DNA from: Burkholderiales bacterium
GTDB lineage: Bacteria > Pseudomonadota > Gammaproteobacteria > Burkholderiales > SG8-41
Assembly (NCBI GenBank): GCA_036262035.1
Contig: DATAJS010000016.1
Coordinates: forward strand, 1-46,637
Reading direction: 5' to 3'
DNA length: 46,637 bases
The translations under genes were made by a program, and so were the position numbers. The notes beneath the pieces were generated by a model. The model did no database searches and was not told the DNA's origin. It saw nothing but the letters and a program-made list of their open reading frames with translations. Each line of letters begins with the position of its first letter. Within the stretch, counting starts at the first letter, position 1. Shown here piece after piece: positions 1-8,454 of this stretch.

Positions 1-18
1 GAGCGCCCGCTAGCGGGC

Positions 19-95
19 GCTGCGCTTCCGCGCCGGTAAACGCCTCAGAGGGAAACCAAGGTTTCCCTCCGAGACCTCCTTTCCTTTTATAGCTT
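19..95. repeat. Intergenic palindromic repeat, copy 1 of 2
   Basis: This copy shares a run of similar sequence with 26557-26633. Both have a GCGCTGCGCT-like lead-in, a GGTAA/GGTTA-CGCC block, the hairpin GAGGGAAACC-(A/G)-AGGTTTCCCTC, and a tail ending ACCTCCTTTCCT. The perfect palindrome GCGCCCGCTAGCGGGCGC at 3-20 lies immediately before it. The repeat runs into the last codons of the DUF2279 gene. It may act as a transcription-end hairpin, but there is no long T-tract. Confidence 0.7.
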
Positions 96-953
96 CCTGT
101 CGACGAACGCGACGGTCCCCGGGATCTGAAAGAGCTCGAGGAAGAGTCCCGTGCCTGCGCGCACGGGGCTTTCCTTGCTGTGCCTGAAAGCGGTGTCGTC
201 GAGCAGGCGCGCGACATTGATGGCGAGCCCGCCGTAGAGGTGGCGGCTCTTCGCGGCCGCGGGCGGATCGTAGCCGTGCACGCCGTAGCCGACGACGAGC
301 TCGGCGTAACGCAGCACCGGATGCGCGTCGAGCGCCGGCACACCCGAAGCCTTGAACGCCAACAGGTAGCGCTGCCCGTTGTAATCGTCGAAGGGCGCCC
401 AGTTGCCGTTCGCTTTCGCCTGCGAAGACTCGCGGTAGTACAGTCGAAAGTCGATCAGTGCGTCGAGCCTGGGATAACGGTGCGTGATCCAGCCCAGGCC
501 TGCACCGACGAAGTTGGCGATCAGGTCTTCGTGGCTGAACTTGTACTGCTTCGAGAAGCCGTCGAGGACTTCGATACCGGTGTAGACGATGAGCGTCGTG
601 GTCGTCGCAAGCCTGAGCGCGTCTTCGCGGCTGTTGCCCATCCATTGCAGCGCCTGCGCTCCGGCGCGCACGCCGGTGTATGTGCCGAAAGCGTGCCCCA
701 GCTTGTCGGCGCCGCCTTTTTCGGTGCCCGAGCCGAACCACCCTTCGCCGTGCGACCGGAAATCCCTGAAGCCGTTGTCCCACCACTTCGTCGCGCCGTA
801 GGCGGCGACCCCTGCCGCGCTCGCGCCGATGAAGAGCTGGGTGCGCGTGTGCACGTCGTCGTACCACGGCGCAGGCTCGTCCGCGTGCAGCACGGGCGCG
901 GCGGACACGTACGCCGCCGCGGCGGCCAGTCGAAGCGCACGCGGGCAAGGCAT
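87..953 (-). CDS. DUF2279 (YfiM-like) family protein
   Basis: A 288-residue protein of the DUF2279/YfiM type, a family of predicted envelope proteins without known biochemical function. The family core lies at about residues 80-170 and includes a DKLGHAFGTY segment, a G-x-E-x-x-DGF motif and a SHEDLIANFVGAGLG segment. The N-terminus (to about residue 24, ending near SAAPVLHA) looks like a cleavable signal peptide, so the product is probably periplasmic or outer-membrane associated. ATG is at 953. The gene lies 54 nt downstream of the cyclic-nucleotide-domain transporter on the same strand and may be co-transcribed with it. Its 3' end abuts a palindromic repeat. Family assignment is by pattern recognition only. 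Confidence 0.75.
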   Translation of the reverse strand: MPCPRALRLAAAAAYVSAAPVLHADEPAPWYDDVHTRTQLFIGASAAGVAAYGATKWWDNGFRDFRSHGEGWFGSGTEKGGADKLGHAFGTYTGVRAGAQALQWMGNSREDALRLATTTTLIVYTGIEVLDGFSKQYKFSHEDLIANFVGAGLGWITHRYPRLDALIDFRLYYRESSQAKANGNWAPFDDYNGQRYLLAFKASGVPALDAHPVLRYAELVVGYGVHGYDPPAAAKSRHLYGGLAINVARLLDDTAFRHSKESPVRAGTGLFLELFQIPGTVAFVDRKL

Positions 954-1007
954 GGTCTCACGCTAACACCCGCCGCGTGATGTCACTGTGAAGCGGCCGC
1001 GGCCGGA

Positions 1008-3356
1008 TCAACGGATGAGCCCCATCCAGCGCCACACCGGCACTGCCGCTGCGACCGACACGAGAACGAATGCGCCCCACGCCCAGGCGAGCCTGCGCAC
1101 CGAGGCGAAGGTGTAGAGCTCGCCCGAGCCGTGATAGAGCGCCAGATACACCGTGCTCTGCGTCGGCAGGAACCACACCTGCGTCGCGACCAGCGAGATG
1201 AGCGCGACGACGAAAGGATGGATGCCGATCGCTGCCGCCACCGGCATCGCGACCAGCGTCAGCAGCGGCGCGGCGGCCTGCCAGCGCACGACGAGCGCCA
1301 GCAGGTAGCCGAGGAGCGTGAGCGCGATGCAGAAGAGGAGGGCGTTGCCCTTCAACATGGCGACCGGTTCCGCGAGCGCGGTGCCCAGCCAGTCGCCGAT
1401 CTTCAGTTGCGTGAATAAGGTCGCGAGGCTCGTGATCACGCCGAAGAAGACGAGGAAGTTCCAGTTGACCCCGGTGCGCAGCATGTTCGCGTCGAGGCGC
1501 CGCACGGCCGCGAGCACGAGCAGCGCGGCGACGCCGATCCATGCGCCGTGGATGCCGTGCAGCGGCTCGCTGAGAAAGCCGGCGATGAGCGCGACCAGCA
1601 CGCCCAGACACCAGATTTCGTCGCGGCGCATCGGGCCGAGCACTTCGTGCTGGAGCGCGAGACGGTGCGTCGCGTCGGCGAGGGTTTCCACGGGGCGATA
1701 GAGCGTGACGACGGCGATCATCGACGTCGCGAACAGCACGAGATGCAGCGGCAGCGCGGCGACGAACCAGTACGTGAATCCGACTTGCGCGCGCGCCGCA
1801 TCGGGCAGGAGGCCGTGGACCAGCAGTCCGACCGACGAGCCCGTCAGGAACAGGCCGGACATCTGGCCGAAGCCGACCAGCGCCGCGAGCGCGAGACCCG
1901 CGGCCGCGCGCGAGCCCGCGGCGTAGCCGAGCGCCGCGGCGACCTCGCGTACGAGCGGCGCGGCGAGCGCCATGCGGCTCGTCGCGTTGGGCAGCGTCGG
2001 CGTGACCGCGGTCCCGACGAGCGCGAGGGTGACGCAGCGCGAGGTGAAGCTCGCGGGTTTCCTGCCGAGCGCGATCAGCGCGACGCGGTAAAGCAATCCG
2101 GAGTTGCCGACCGCGACGCCGACCGCGAGCACCGCCAGCACGAGCACCCACGCCTGGGTCGCGAAGCCGTCGAGGGCGACGCGCGGCGCGGCGATGCCGG
2201 TGACGGTCCACACCGCGAGCAGCGCAAGCGCGACGACCGCTTCGGGCAGCAGCTCGGCGGCGAACAGCACCGCGGCCGAGATGACCGTGAGCAGCATGCG
2301 CCAGCCCGCCTCGCTGAGACCCGCGGGCGGGTCGACACCCCAGAAGAGCAGCGGCAGCACCGAAGCCGCGCTCCACAGCCACGGGACCATGCGGCGCCCG
2401 TCGCGCTTGCGCTGCGGCGCCGGCGCGGCGGTCACCGGTTGTTCCTGCGTTGGGGCCGGCGCGCCGCCGAGCCGCCGCACATCGGCCTCGGCGCCCGCCG
2501 CCGCATACGCGAGCGCGGCGTCTTCGAGGTAACCCTCGCTCTCGAGCTGCCGCGCGACCGCGTGCACGCGCGTCTGCAGCGCGAGCTCGCGGTGATCCGC
2601 GCGCAGCCGCCGCCGCAGCGCCTTGCGAACCGACGGGGGCACGTACACGCCGAGCTCGTCCCGCCGCCACAATCCCGACGCCGACGTCGCCCCGCCGATC
2701 CTGTGGACGATCCTGGGCGTCGTCGAGCCGGACGAGGGCGTGCCTTCCGCGAGCTGCTGCAGGCTCGCGAGCGCGGGCTCCATCGCGGCAAGCCGCTGCA
2801 GCACGCGCAGCGGCGGCCGCTCGAACAGCGCGCCGGCCTCGACGAGATCGCGCTCGTCGTCGGTCAGCTCTTCCAGCCGCTCGTCGAGCCACGCGTCGAG
2901 CTCGCTCTGGAGCTCGCCGAGGATCTGGCGCGTGCGCGCGAGGTCCATCCCGACCGCGCCGGAGAGATGCAGCATGAGCTCGGGTTCCGCCCGCAGCAGC
3001 GGCACGAAGCGCGAGCGCGGCAGCACCCACAGATGGATGGGCGTCACCGCCACGACGGTGGCCGATCGCGGCGCGTTGGTGATGAGCGCGAGCTCGCCGA
3101 AGATCGCGGGCGGCCGGACGATGTCGATGGGAGAGCCCGCGACACGCCGTTCCGCCGTCCCCTCGCGCAGGATGTACAGCGCGTCGGCCCGCGTGCCGGC
3201 CTCGAACACGACGCCGCCGGGATCGAGCCAGCGCTCCTCGAGCACGCCGGCGAGCTTGGCGCGATCCACGGGGGAGAGGCCGGCGAACAGCGGCACCGCC
3301 GCGAGCGCCTCGGCCGCGAGCTTCAGCTCCTGCGCACGGATGTCGTCGACCTGCAT
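1008..3356 (-). CDS. SLC13/DASS-type permease with N-terminal cyclic-nucleotide-binding domain
   Basis: A 782-residue fusion. Residues about 15-135 form a cyclic-nucleotide-binding fold with a recognisable phosphate-binding cassette (FGELALITNAPRSATVVA, residues 87-104). Residues about 136-320 are a helical, charged linker. From about residue 325 there are 10 or more hydrophobic segments of the divalent anion/Na+ symporter (SLC13, CitT) type. These carry the LPNATSRM and TQSTVYLALY segments, which match the two re-entrant substrate/Na+ sites of the family. Family members import di- or tricarboxylates or sulfate; the substrate here is unknown. The N-terminal domain suggests direct gating by cNMP or another ligand, which is inference. 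ATG at 3356 is the natural domain start. Upstream, 3407-3479 holds a palindromic repeat. Confidence 0.88.
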   Translation of the reverse strand: MQVDDIRAQELKLAAEALAAVPLFAGLSPVDRAKLAGVLEERWLDPGGVVFEAGTRADALYILREGTAERRVAGSPIDIVRPPAIFGELALITNAPRSATVVAVTPIHLWVLPRSRFVPLLRAEPELMLHLSGAVGMDLARTRQILGELQSELDAWLDERLEELTDDERDLVEAGALFERPPLRVLQRLAAMEPALASLQQLAEGTPSSGSTTPRIVHRIGGATSASGLWRRDELGVYVPPSVRKALRRRLRADHRELALQTRVHAVARQLESEGYLEDAALAYAAAGAEADVRRLGGAPAPTQEQPVTAAPAPQRKRDGRRMVPWLWSAASVLPLLFWGVDPPAGLSEAGWRMLLTVISAAVLFAAELLPEAVVALALLAVWTVTGIAAPRVALDGFATQAWVLVLAVLAVGVAVGNSGLLYRVALIALGRKPASFTSRCVTLALVGTAVTPTLPNATSRMALAAPLVREVAAALGYAAGSRAAAGLALAALVGFGQMSGLFLTGSSVGLLVHGLLPDAARAQVGFTYWFVAALPLHLVLFATSMIAVVTLYRPVETLADATHRLALQHEVLGPMRRDEIWCLGVLVALIAGFLSEPLHGIHGAWIGVAALLVLAAVRRLDANMLRTGVNWNFLVFFGVITSLATLFTQLKIGDWLGTALAEPVAMLKGNALLFCIALTLLGYLLALVVRWQAAAPLLTLVAMPVAAAIGIHPFVVALISLVATQVWFLPTQSTVYLALYHGSGELYTFASVRRLAWAWGAFVLVSVAAAVPVWRWMGLIR

Positions 3357-3406
3357 GTTCTTGGTTGAACGTTAGGTCAGGGGCGCAAGCAAGGGTCGTG
3401 CGCCGC

Positions 3407-3479
3407 GGGATGGCTTCGTCGCTGCGCTCCTCGCAATGACGTCATCGCGAGGAGCGCGACGGCGCGACGCGGCGATCCC
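3407..3479. repeat. Imperfect palindromic repeat (TCATTGCGAGGAGC family)
   Basis: Two arms of about 36 nt read GGGAT.GC..CGTCGC...GCGCTCCTCGC.ATGA on opposite strands and meet at the 8-bp palindrome TGACGTCA (3437-3444). The sequence resembles the element at 9377-9476, whose arms carry TCATTGCGAGGAGCAGCGCGACGAAGCAATC-like sequence. It sits between the Bug gene and the fused transporter. It is probably a REP/MITE-like element; it encodes nothing. Confidence 0.7.
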
Positions 3480-3490
3480 GGGTCGCTCGA

Positions 3491-4459
3491 TCAGTCGGCC
3501 CGGATCCCTGCTTCCTTCGCCAGCTTCGCGTACTTCGCGGATTCAGACCTGATGTAGGCGGTGAACGCATCGGCGGACTGACTCGCCGCAAGCTCTATGC
3601 CCTGTTCCTCGAAGCGCTTGCGCACGTCTGGCTGTTTCACCGCCTTCACCGTTTCGCCGTGCAGGCGCGTGACGATCGCCGCCGGCGTGCCCGCCGGCGC
3701 CACGAGGCCGTTGAAGGTGACGTCCTCGAAACCCTTGAGACCCGATTCGTCGATCGTGGGGAGATCGGGAAAGAGCGGCGCACGGGTGAGCGTCGTCACG
3801 CCGAGCGGACGTATCTTGCCGGAGCGTATGTGCGGCGTGGACGTGCTGATCTGGTCGAACATCACCATGACCTGGCCGCCGATGAGATCGACGAGCGATT
3901 GCGCGTTGCCTTTGTAAGGGACGTGGAGCATCTTCACCCCGGCCTGCCGCGAGAAGAGCTCCGCGGCGATGTGTCCCGTCGATCCCGTTCCGGACGACGC
4001 ATACGCGAGCTGGCCGGGACGCGCCTTGGCGAGGGCGATCAGCTCCTTCACCGATTTCACCGGCAGGTTCGGATTGACGTCGAGCACCATCGGGATGCGC
4101 GCGGTCTGCGACACGCCGACGAAATCGTTCACCGGATCGTAGCCGGCGCTGGAGACGATGCCGGGCGCGGACGCGAAGGTATTGGCGATCGCGAGCAGGG
4201 TGTAACCGTCGGGCGGCGACTTCGCGACGAGCTGAGTGCCGACGAGGCTGCTCGCGCTCGGGCGGTTGTCGACGATCACCTGGTGGCCGAGGCTCTCGCT
4301 GAATTTCGCGGCGAGCGTGCGCGCGATGATGTCGACGTTGCCGCCCGCGGCGACGGGAACGATGACGCGCACCGGCTTGGTCGGGTATTGCTGAGCGCCG
4401 GCGACTGTCGCAAATAGCAGACAGCTCAATGCCAGGACGCGCGATTCGAGTTTAGGCAT
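3491..4459 (-). CDS. Bug/TctC family periplasmic solute-binding protein
   Basis: A 322-residue solute-binding protein of the tripartite tricarboxylate transporter (Bug) family. It starts with a signal peptide (cleavage after VAGA, about residue 22) followed by the family signature [20 protein letters not shown]. Further hallmarks are [26 protein letters not shown] and [19 protein letters not shown]. Such proteins capture small organic acids in the periplasm for a TctAB permease or for signalling. No TctA or TctB gene is in the window, so this is an orphan receptor. The ATG at 4459 was preferred because the signal peptide begins there; an upstream in-frame start at 4543 would add 28 non-signal-like residues. 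The gene is divergent from the DUF1328 gene. Confidence 0.9.
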   Translation of the reverse strand: MPKLESRVLALSCLLFATVAGAQQYPTKPVRVIVPVAAGGNVDIIARTLAAKFSESLGHQVIVDNRPSASSLVGTQLVAKSPPDGYTLLAIANTFASAPGIVSSAGYDPVNDFVGVSQTARIPMVLDVNPNLPVKSVKELIALAKARPGQLAYASSGTGSTGHIAAELFSRQAGVKMLHVPYKGNAQSLVDLIGGQVMVMFDQISTSTPHIRSGKIRPLGVTTLTRAPLFPDLPTIDESGLKGFEDVTFNGLVAPAGTPAAIVTRLHGETVKAVKQPDVRKRFEEQGIELAASQSADAFTAYIRSESAKYAKLAKEAGIRAD

Positions 4460-4553
4460 CGCATATCCTTCGACGGTATTGCGGGGTGTGGCACAGGCGT
4501 TGCAAAGACAGGGGCATGGTCCTGCAGACGGACAAAAACTCAAGGAGCCTCGT

Positions 4554-4721
4554 ATGTTGCACTACGCACTCGTGTTCTTCGTGATCGCCCTTGTCGCGGC
4601 GCTGTTCGGCTTCGGCGGCATCGCGGCCGGCGCGGCGGGCGTCGCCAAGGTGCTGTTCTTCATCTTCCTCGTGCTGTTCGTCGTCTCGCTGCTCGGCGGT
4701 CTGCGAGGGCGCGGAAGATAG
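4554..4721 (+). CDS. DUF1328 family small membrane protein (YtjA-like)
   Basis: A 55-residue hydrophobic peptide with two predicted membrane spans and a glycine/alanine-rich turn between them ([11 protein letters not shown]), ending in a short basic tail (GGLRGRGR). This is the typical size and pattern of DUF1328/YtjA proteins, found widely in proteobacteria and without an established function. The start is fixed by an AAGGAG ribosome-binding site at 4542-4547, 6 nt before the ATG. A longer in-frame reading from 4479 would add non-conserved residues and is not supported. It stands alone between two minus-strand genes. Confidence 0.85.
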   Translation: MLHYALVFFVIALVAALFGFGGIAAGAAGVAKVLFFIFLVLFVVSLLGGLRGRGR

Positions 4722-4821
4722 CGGGTGGCGGAGCTTCGGCTCCGCCGGCATCGCGCTTCTTCGTACCATGCGCGGCATCGGCCGCGGGCTTCACCCCGCA
4801 CCGGTGCCGTTGCCTTGTACG

Positions 4822-6939
4822 TCAGCCCGCCCGCATCACGGCCAGCGCGTCGACGGCTTTGACGCCCTGGCCCTTCGGCAGCACGATCAGCGGATTGATG
4901 TCGAGCTCGGCGAGCTCGCCTTCGAGCTGCACCGCCATCTGCGAGACCTGCACCAGCACTTCGGCCAGCGCTTCGACGTCCGCCGCGGGTTTGCCGCGGA
5001 AGCCTTTCAGGAGCTTGGCGCCTTTCACTTCGTCGATCATGTCCAGCGCTTCGGCGCGCCCGATCGGGCAGTGACGCGTCGCGATGTCGCCGAACACCTC
5101 GACCATCACGCCGCCGCTGCCGAAGACGAGCATCGGGCCGAGCTGAGCGTCGTATTTGACGCCGACGATGGTCTCGACGCCGCCGGTCACCATCTCCTGC
5201 ACCGATACGCCGTTGATCGCGGCGTTCGGTGCGTAGCGCCTGGCGTTCGCGACGATCTCTTCGTACGCCGCGCGCACCGCATCGTCGTCGGCAAGGCCCA
5301 GCCGCACCGCCCCGGCTTCGGTCTTGTGCAGGATGTCGGGTGAATCGATCTTCATCGCCACCGGATAGTCCAGCCGCCGCGCGGCTTCGACCGCGCCGCC
5401 CGCGGATTGCGCCGACACTTCGCGCGTGACCGGTACGCCCCACGCGGTCACGAGCTGCTTGCTCTCGCTTTCGGACAGCGCGCCGCGGCCGCGCACCTTC
5501 TCCAGCGCGGCCTGCTGCTGCGGCTCGATCGTGACGCCCTGGCTGATCCCGCGCGCCTCGCGCGCGTCGCGCCATGCGTGATAGTCGATCAGGTATCGCA
5601 GGCCTCGCGCGAGCGCATCCGGCGTGTAGAAGATCGGGATGTTCGCCTGCTTGAGCGGATCGAGCGCCTTGGCGTCGTTGCGGCTCGCGGTGTGGAAGAA
5701 CGCGACGTTCTTGTCGGTGCGGTCGCGCAGCGCCACGACGTGCTGGGGCTGGTTGCCCGCGCCCGCGCTGGCGACGACCAGGGTGCCGACCTCCGGCTCC
5801 TCGATCATGTAATTCATGATGTCGACGAGCTCGTCCTTGCGCGCGAAGCCGGTGATGTCGGCGGGGTTCGCCGCCCAGCCGAAGTTCTTGAGGATGGCGT
5901 TGATGCCGTCGCGCGCGCGGTCGGACAGCGGCGGCAGGCTGAGCCCGGCGAGCCCGAGCATGTCGGCGGTCAGCGAGCTGATGCCGCCCGAGTGCGACAC
6001 CACCGTCACGCCGCGCTTTTTCGGTTTCTTCGAATTGGCGAGGAGGTGGCTCACTTCGAGGAGCTCGTCGTAATCGGTGACGCGGATCACGCCGTACTGC
6101 TTGAACACCGCATCGTAGAGCTCGTCGGCGCCGGTGAGCGCGGCAGTGTGGGAGCGCGCGGCCTGCGAGCCCGATTCGGAGCGGCCGATCTTGATGAGGA
6201 CGATGGGCTTGCCGCGGTCGGCGGCGAGCTCCGCCATCGCGATGAACTTGCGCACGTCCTTGAAGCCTTCGACGAAGCCCGCGATCACGCGCGTGCCGGG
6301 ATCGTCGACGAGGTAGCGCGCGAAGTCGGCGAAATCGAGGTCGGTCTCGTTGCCGGTCGAGATGATGTGCGAGAGGCCGATGCCCGAATCGACCGCGCGC
6401 AGCAGGAACGGCCCGAACGCCGTCGCGCCGCTCTGGCACACCAGCGCGATGTGGCCGGTCAGGCCGCCGAGGGTGCGCGAGGAGGCGGTCGCCCAGATGT
6501 CGTCGCGCACGTTGGCGAGGCCGAGGCAGTTGGGGCCCGCGATGCGCAATCCCGATTCGCGCGCGTAAGCGCCGAGCTTGCGCTGCAGGTCGAGTCCGGA
6601 ATCGGTGCCGCGCTCGGCGAAGCCCGCGGAGATGACGACCGCCGCGCGGTTGCCTTTGGCGTGCCCTTCGCGCAGCACGTCCATCACCTTCTGATAGGGG
6701 ACGACCACGCCCATGAGATCGGGCGCCTCGGGCAAGTCGGCGATGTTGCGGTAAGCCTTGACCCCGCCGATCTCGTCGTAATTGGGATTGACCGGGTAGA
6801 CGCGCACGCGGTCCTTCGACCGCAGCAGCGCGGTGAGGAGACGTCCTCCGTAACCGCCCTTGGGCGAGGCGCCGATCACCGCGATAGAGCGCGGGTTCAG
6901 CATCTGGTCGATCGACGAAAGCTGTGCGGCGGTCCACAT
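4822..6939 (-). CDS. Acyl-CoA synthetase (NDP-forming), acetate-CoA ligase-like
   Basis: A 705-residue protein with fused alpha and beta domains of the NDP-forming acyl-CoA synthetase superfamily, which interconvert an acyl-CoA plus ADP and phosphate with the free acid, CoA and ATP. The N-terminal CoA-binding Rossmann domain shows NPRSIAVIGASPKGGYGGRL. A succinyl-CoA-ligase-like region follows (IAGPNCLGL; AARSHTAALTG with the conserved His that is phosphorylated in this family). The C-terminal part (from about residue 480) is an ATP-grasp domain with YPVAMKIDSPDILHKTEAGAV and LAELDINPLIV. The ATG at 6939 has a GAAGGAGGA Shine-Dalgarno; an upstream in-frame start at 7062 would overlap the divergent gene. 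Substrate unknown. No GNAT acetyltransferase domain is present, so it is not a Pat-type protein acetylase. Confidence 0.9.
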   Translation of the reverse strand: MWTAAQLSSIDQMLNPRSIAVIGASPKGGYGGRLLTALLRSKDRVRVYPVNPNYDEIGGVKAYRNIADLPEAPDLMGVVVPYQKVMDVLREGHAKGNRAAVVISAGFAERGTDSGLDLQRKLGAYARESGLRIAGPNCLGLANVRDDIWATASSRTLGGLTGHIALVCQSGATAFGPFLLRAVDSGIGLSHIISTGNETDLDFADFARYLVDDPGTRVIAGFVEGFKDVRKFIAMAELAADRGKPIVLIKIGRSESGSQAARSHTAALTGADELYDAVFKQYGVIRVTDYDELLEVSHLLANSKKPKKRGVTVVSHSGGISSLTADMLGLAGLSLPPLSDRARDGINAILKNFGWAANPADITGFARKDELVDIMNYMIEEPEVGTLVVASAGAGNQPQHVVALRDRTDKNVAFFHTASRNDAKALDPLKQANIPIFYTPDALARGLRYLIDYHAWRDAREARGISQGVTIEPQQQAALEKVRGRGALSESESKQLVTAWGVPVTREVSAQSAGGAVEAARRLDYPVAMKIDSPDILHKTEAGAVRLGLADDDAVRAAYEEIVANARRYAPNAAINGVSVQEMVTGGVETIVGVKYDAQLGPMLVFGSGGVMVEVFGDIATRHCPIGRAEALDMIDEVKGAKLLKGFRGKPAADVEALAEVLVQVSQMAVQLEGELAELDINPLIVLPKGQGVKAVDALAVMRAG

Positions 6940-7051
6940 GCGCGGCCGTTCCTCCTTCTGGTGTATCGGGGAATTATAAGGGGACGGACGGGTGTTTATG
7001 CGGTAACCAGCGGTTTGTAATATCCTGTGCTCAGGGGGAAGGAGAACCAGG

Positions 7052-7903
7052 ATGGAGCGCACAGGGCTCGACGATCTCGCGTGGGCGCACGAGCTGGATC
7101 CGCACTACGCGAAGCTGCTGCACGACTTCAGCCGCGGCGGCCTGTTCAAGCGCGGCATACTCGACGAGCGCACGCGCACGCTCGTCGTCGTCGGACAGTT
7201 CGTGGCGATGGACGAGACCGAAGAGCTCGCCGGCCACATCCACAACGCGCTGAACGCCGGCGCCACCCCGCGCGAGGTGCTCGAAGTCGTGCTGCAGACG
7301 ACGGTGTACTTCGGCTACGCCAAGGCGAAGCGTGCGGCGCGCGTCTTCAAGCGCGTCGTCGATGGCCTCGGGCGCATGGACGAGGTGACGCAGCAGCAGC
7401 TTCCGCCCAGCGGACCGGCGCGCTCGCTCGAAGCGGAACGCGCGGCATGGGAGACGCCGCCGCAGCAGGTCGCGAAGCGCGAAGCGCTGCTGCGCAAGTA
7501 CGGCTGGCGCAGCCTCTCGCCGGGCCTGCGGCTGCAGCCGACGCACCACATCGCGAGCGTCGAGCGCATGGACCGCGTCGACCCGCACTTCAACAAGCTG
7601 TGGCTCGACTACATCTACGCGGGAATGTATTCGCGCGGCGTGCTCGACGACCGCACGCGGATCCTGTGCATCGTCGGCGAGCTCTTCGTCGCCGGCGAGT
7701 TCCATCAGGCCGAGAACCACATCCGCAACGCGTTGCAGCACGGCGCGACGCCGCGCGAGGTGCTGGAAGTCATCCTGCAGTCGACGATCTACGCCGGCAT
7801 GCCGCGCTTCGTGCGCTTCGTGACCATCCTCGAGCGCGCGCTCGAAGAGCAGGGCCGGCTGCACGAGATCACCGAGACGCGGCTGCCCCTCTCCGGGCCC
7901 TAG
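7052..7903 (+). CDS. Tandem carboxymuconolactone decarboxylase-like protein
   Basis: A 283-residue protein with two copies of the CMD (AhpD-like) fold, residues about 10-115 and 160-270. Each repeat carries the family pattern: FNKL/YAKL-LWLDY, R.L.L..-VG-FVA, then H-x-x-NAL..GATPREVLEV-LQ-T-Y. Family members include 4-carboxymuconolactone decarboxylase and related beta-ketoadipate-type enzymes. Neither repeat has the CxxC pair needed for AhpD peroxidase activity, so a decarboxylase or other lyase role is more likely. The ATG at 7052 has a GGGAAGGAG site upstream. The gene is divergent from the acyl-CoA synthetase (112-nt intergenic), suggesting a shared catabolic role. Its stop codon overlaps that of the convergent DUF3301 gene in the palindrome CTAG (7900-7903). 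Confidence 0.85.
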   Translation: MERTGLDDLAWAHELDPHYAKLLHDFSRGGLFKRGILDERTRTLVVVGQFVAMDETEELAGHIHNALNAGATPREVLEVVLQTTVYFGYAKAKRAARVFKRVVDGLGRMDEVTQQQLPPSGPARSLEAERAAWETPPQQVAKREALLRKYGWRSLSPGLRLQPTHHIASVERMDRVDPHFNKLWLDYIYAGMYSRGVLDDRTRILCIVGELFVAGEFHQAENHIRNALQHGATPREVLEVILQSTIYAGMPRFVRFVTILERALEEQGRLHEITETRLPLSGP

Positions 7904-8241
7904 CGCGCCCGCCGGTCGGGAAAAGGCACGACATCCGCCTCGCGCACGCCGACGTTGAACACCACGACGCGCGTGCCGAGCATCACCACGCTGCCCTTGC
8001 GGCGGTTGTCGCCGGTATCGCTGTATTCGAAGTCGTAGGTGCGCTGCAGGCGCACGTGCCCCTCGTCGTCGCGGCCGAAGCGGATCGTGCGGATCGCGAC
8101 GGTGTCGTCGAGCAGCAGCAGGCCTTCGGAATCGCACGCGACGTGTGCGGCCTGGACCGCCGCCTCGCGCACCCTGAGGCTCGTCAGCCAGAACGCGCCG
8201 AGCGCGACGAGCAGTACCACGACGACGATCTCGAATCCCAT
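7900..8241 (-). CDS. DUF3301 family membrane-anchored protein
   Basis: A 113-residue protein with one N-terminal transmembrane segment (EIVVVVLLVALGAFWLTSL), then a soluble domain with ACDSEGLLLLDDTVA and RTYDFEYSDTGDNRRKGSVVM, which is the DUF3301 pattern. It is probably anchored in the inner membrane. It is the last gene of a minus-strand trio (Bug protein, 66-residue protein, this gene) with an intergenic gap of only 10 nt. The ATG at 8241 puts the membrane anchor at the extreme N-terminus. Function unknown. Confidence 0.75.
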   Translation of the reverse strand: MGFEIVVVVLLVALGAFWLTSLRVREAAVQAAHVACDSEGLLLLDDTVAIRTIRFGRDDEGHVRLQRTYDFEYSDTGDNRRKGSVVMLGTRVVVFNVGVREADVVPFPDRRAR

Positions 8242-8251
8242 GTCGCGCCGG

Positions 8252-8452
8252 CTACTCGTCCAGGAACCCGCCGCGGTAGAAGCTCCACGCGGTGCCGTCG
8301 TGCAGGTAGAAGAAGCCGTCGCCGCACGCATCCTTGCCGGGAAAGTAGTCGCGGTAGGCGCGCGGGATCAGCCGCACGAGCTCGGTGTCGGTGAGCTCTT
8401 CGAATTGTTCGGGCGTGATCGCCTGGCCGGCCTTGAGCCTGCGTCTTTCCAT
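8252..8452 (-). CDS. Small hypothetical protein (66 residues)
   Basis: A soluble 66-residue protein beginning MERRRLKAGQAITPEQFEEL and ending in an aromatic stretch (DGFFYLHDGTAWSFYRGGF). It is not recognised. The ATG at 8452 is only 2 nt downstream of the Bug stop codon, so translational coupling is likely; an in-frame start at 8497 lies inside the Bug gene and is less likely. Being wedged between two recognisable genes with gaps of 2 and 10 nt supports it as a real gene. Confidence 0.6.
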   Translation of the reverse strand: MERRRLKAGQAITPEQFEELTDTELVRLIPRAYRDYFPGKDACGDGFFYLHDGTAWSFYRGGFLDE

Positions 8453-8454
8453 CG

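Noticed and set aside
1548-3368. 606-residue plus-strand ORF
   Set aside because: Antisense shadow of the fused transporter; compositionally random and Arg-rich.
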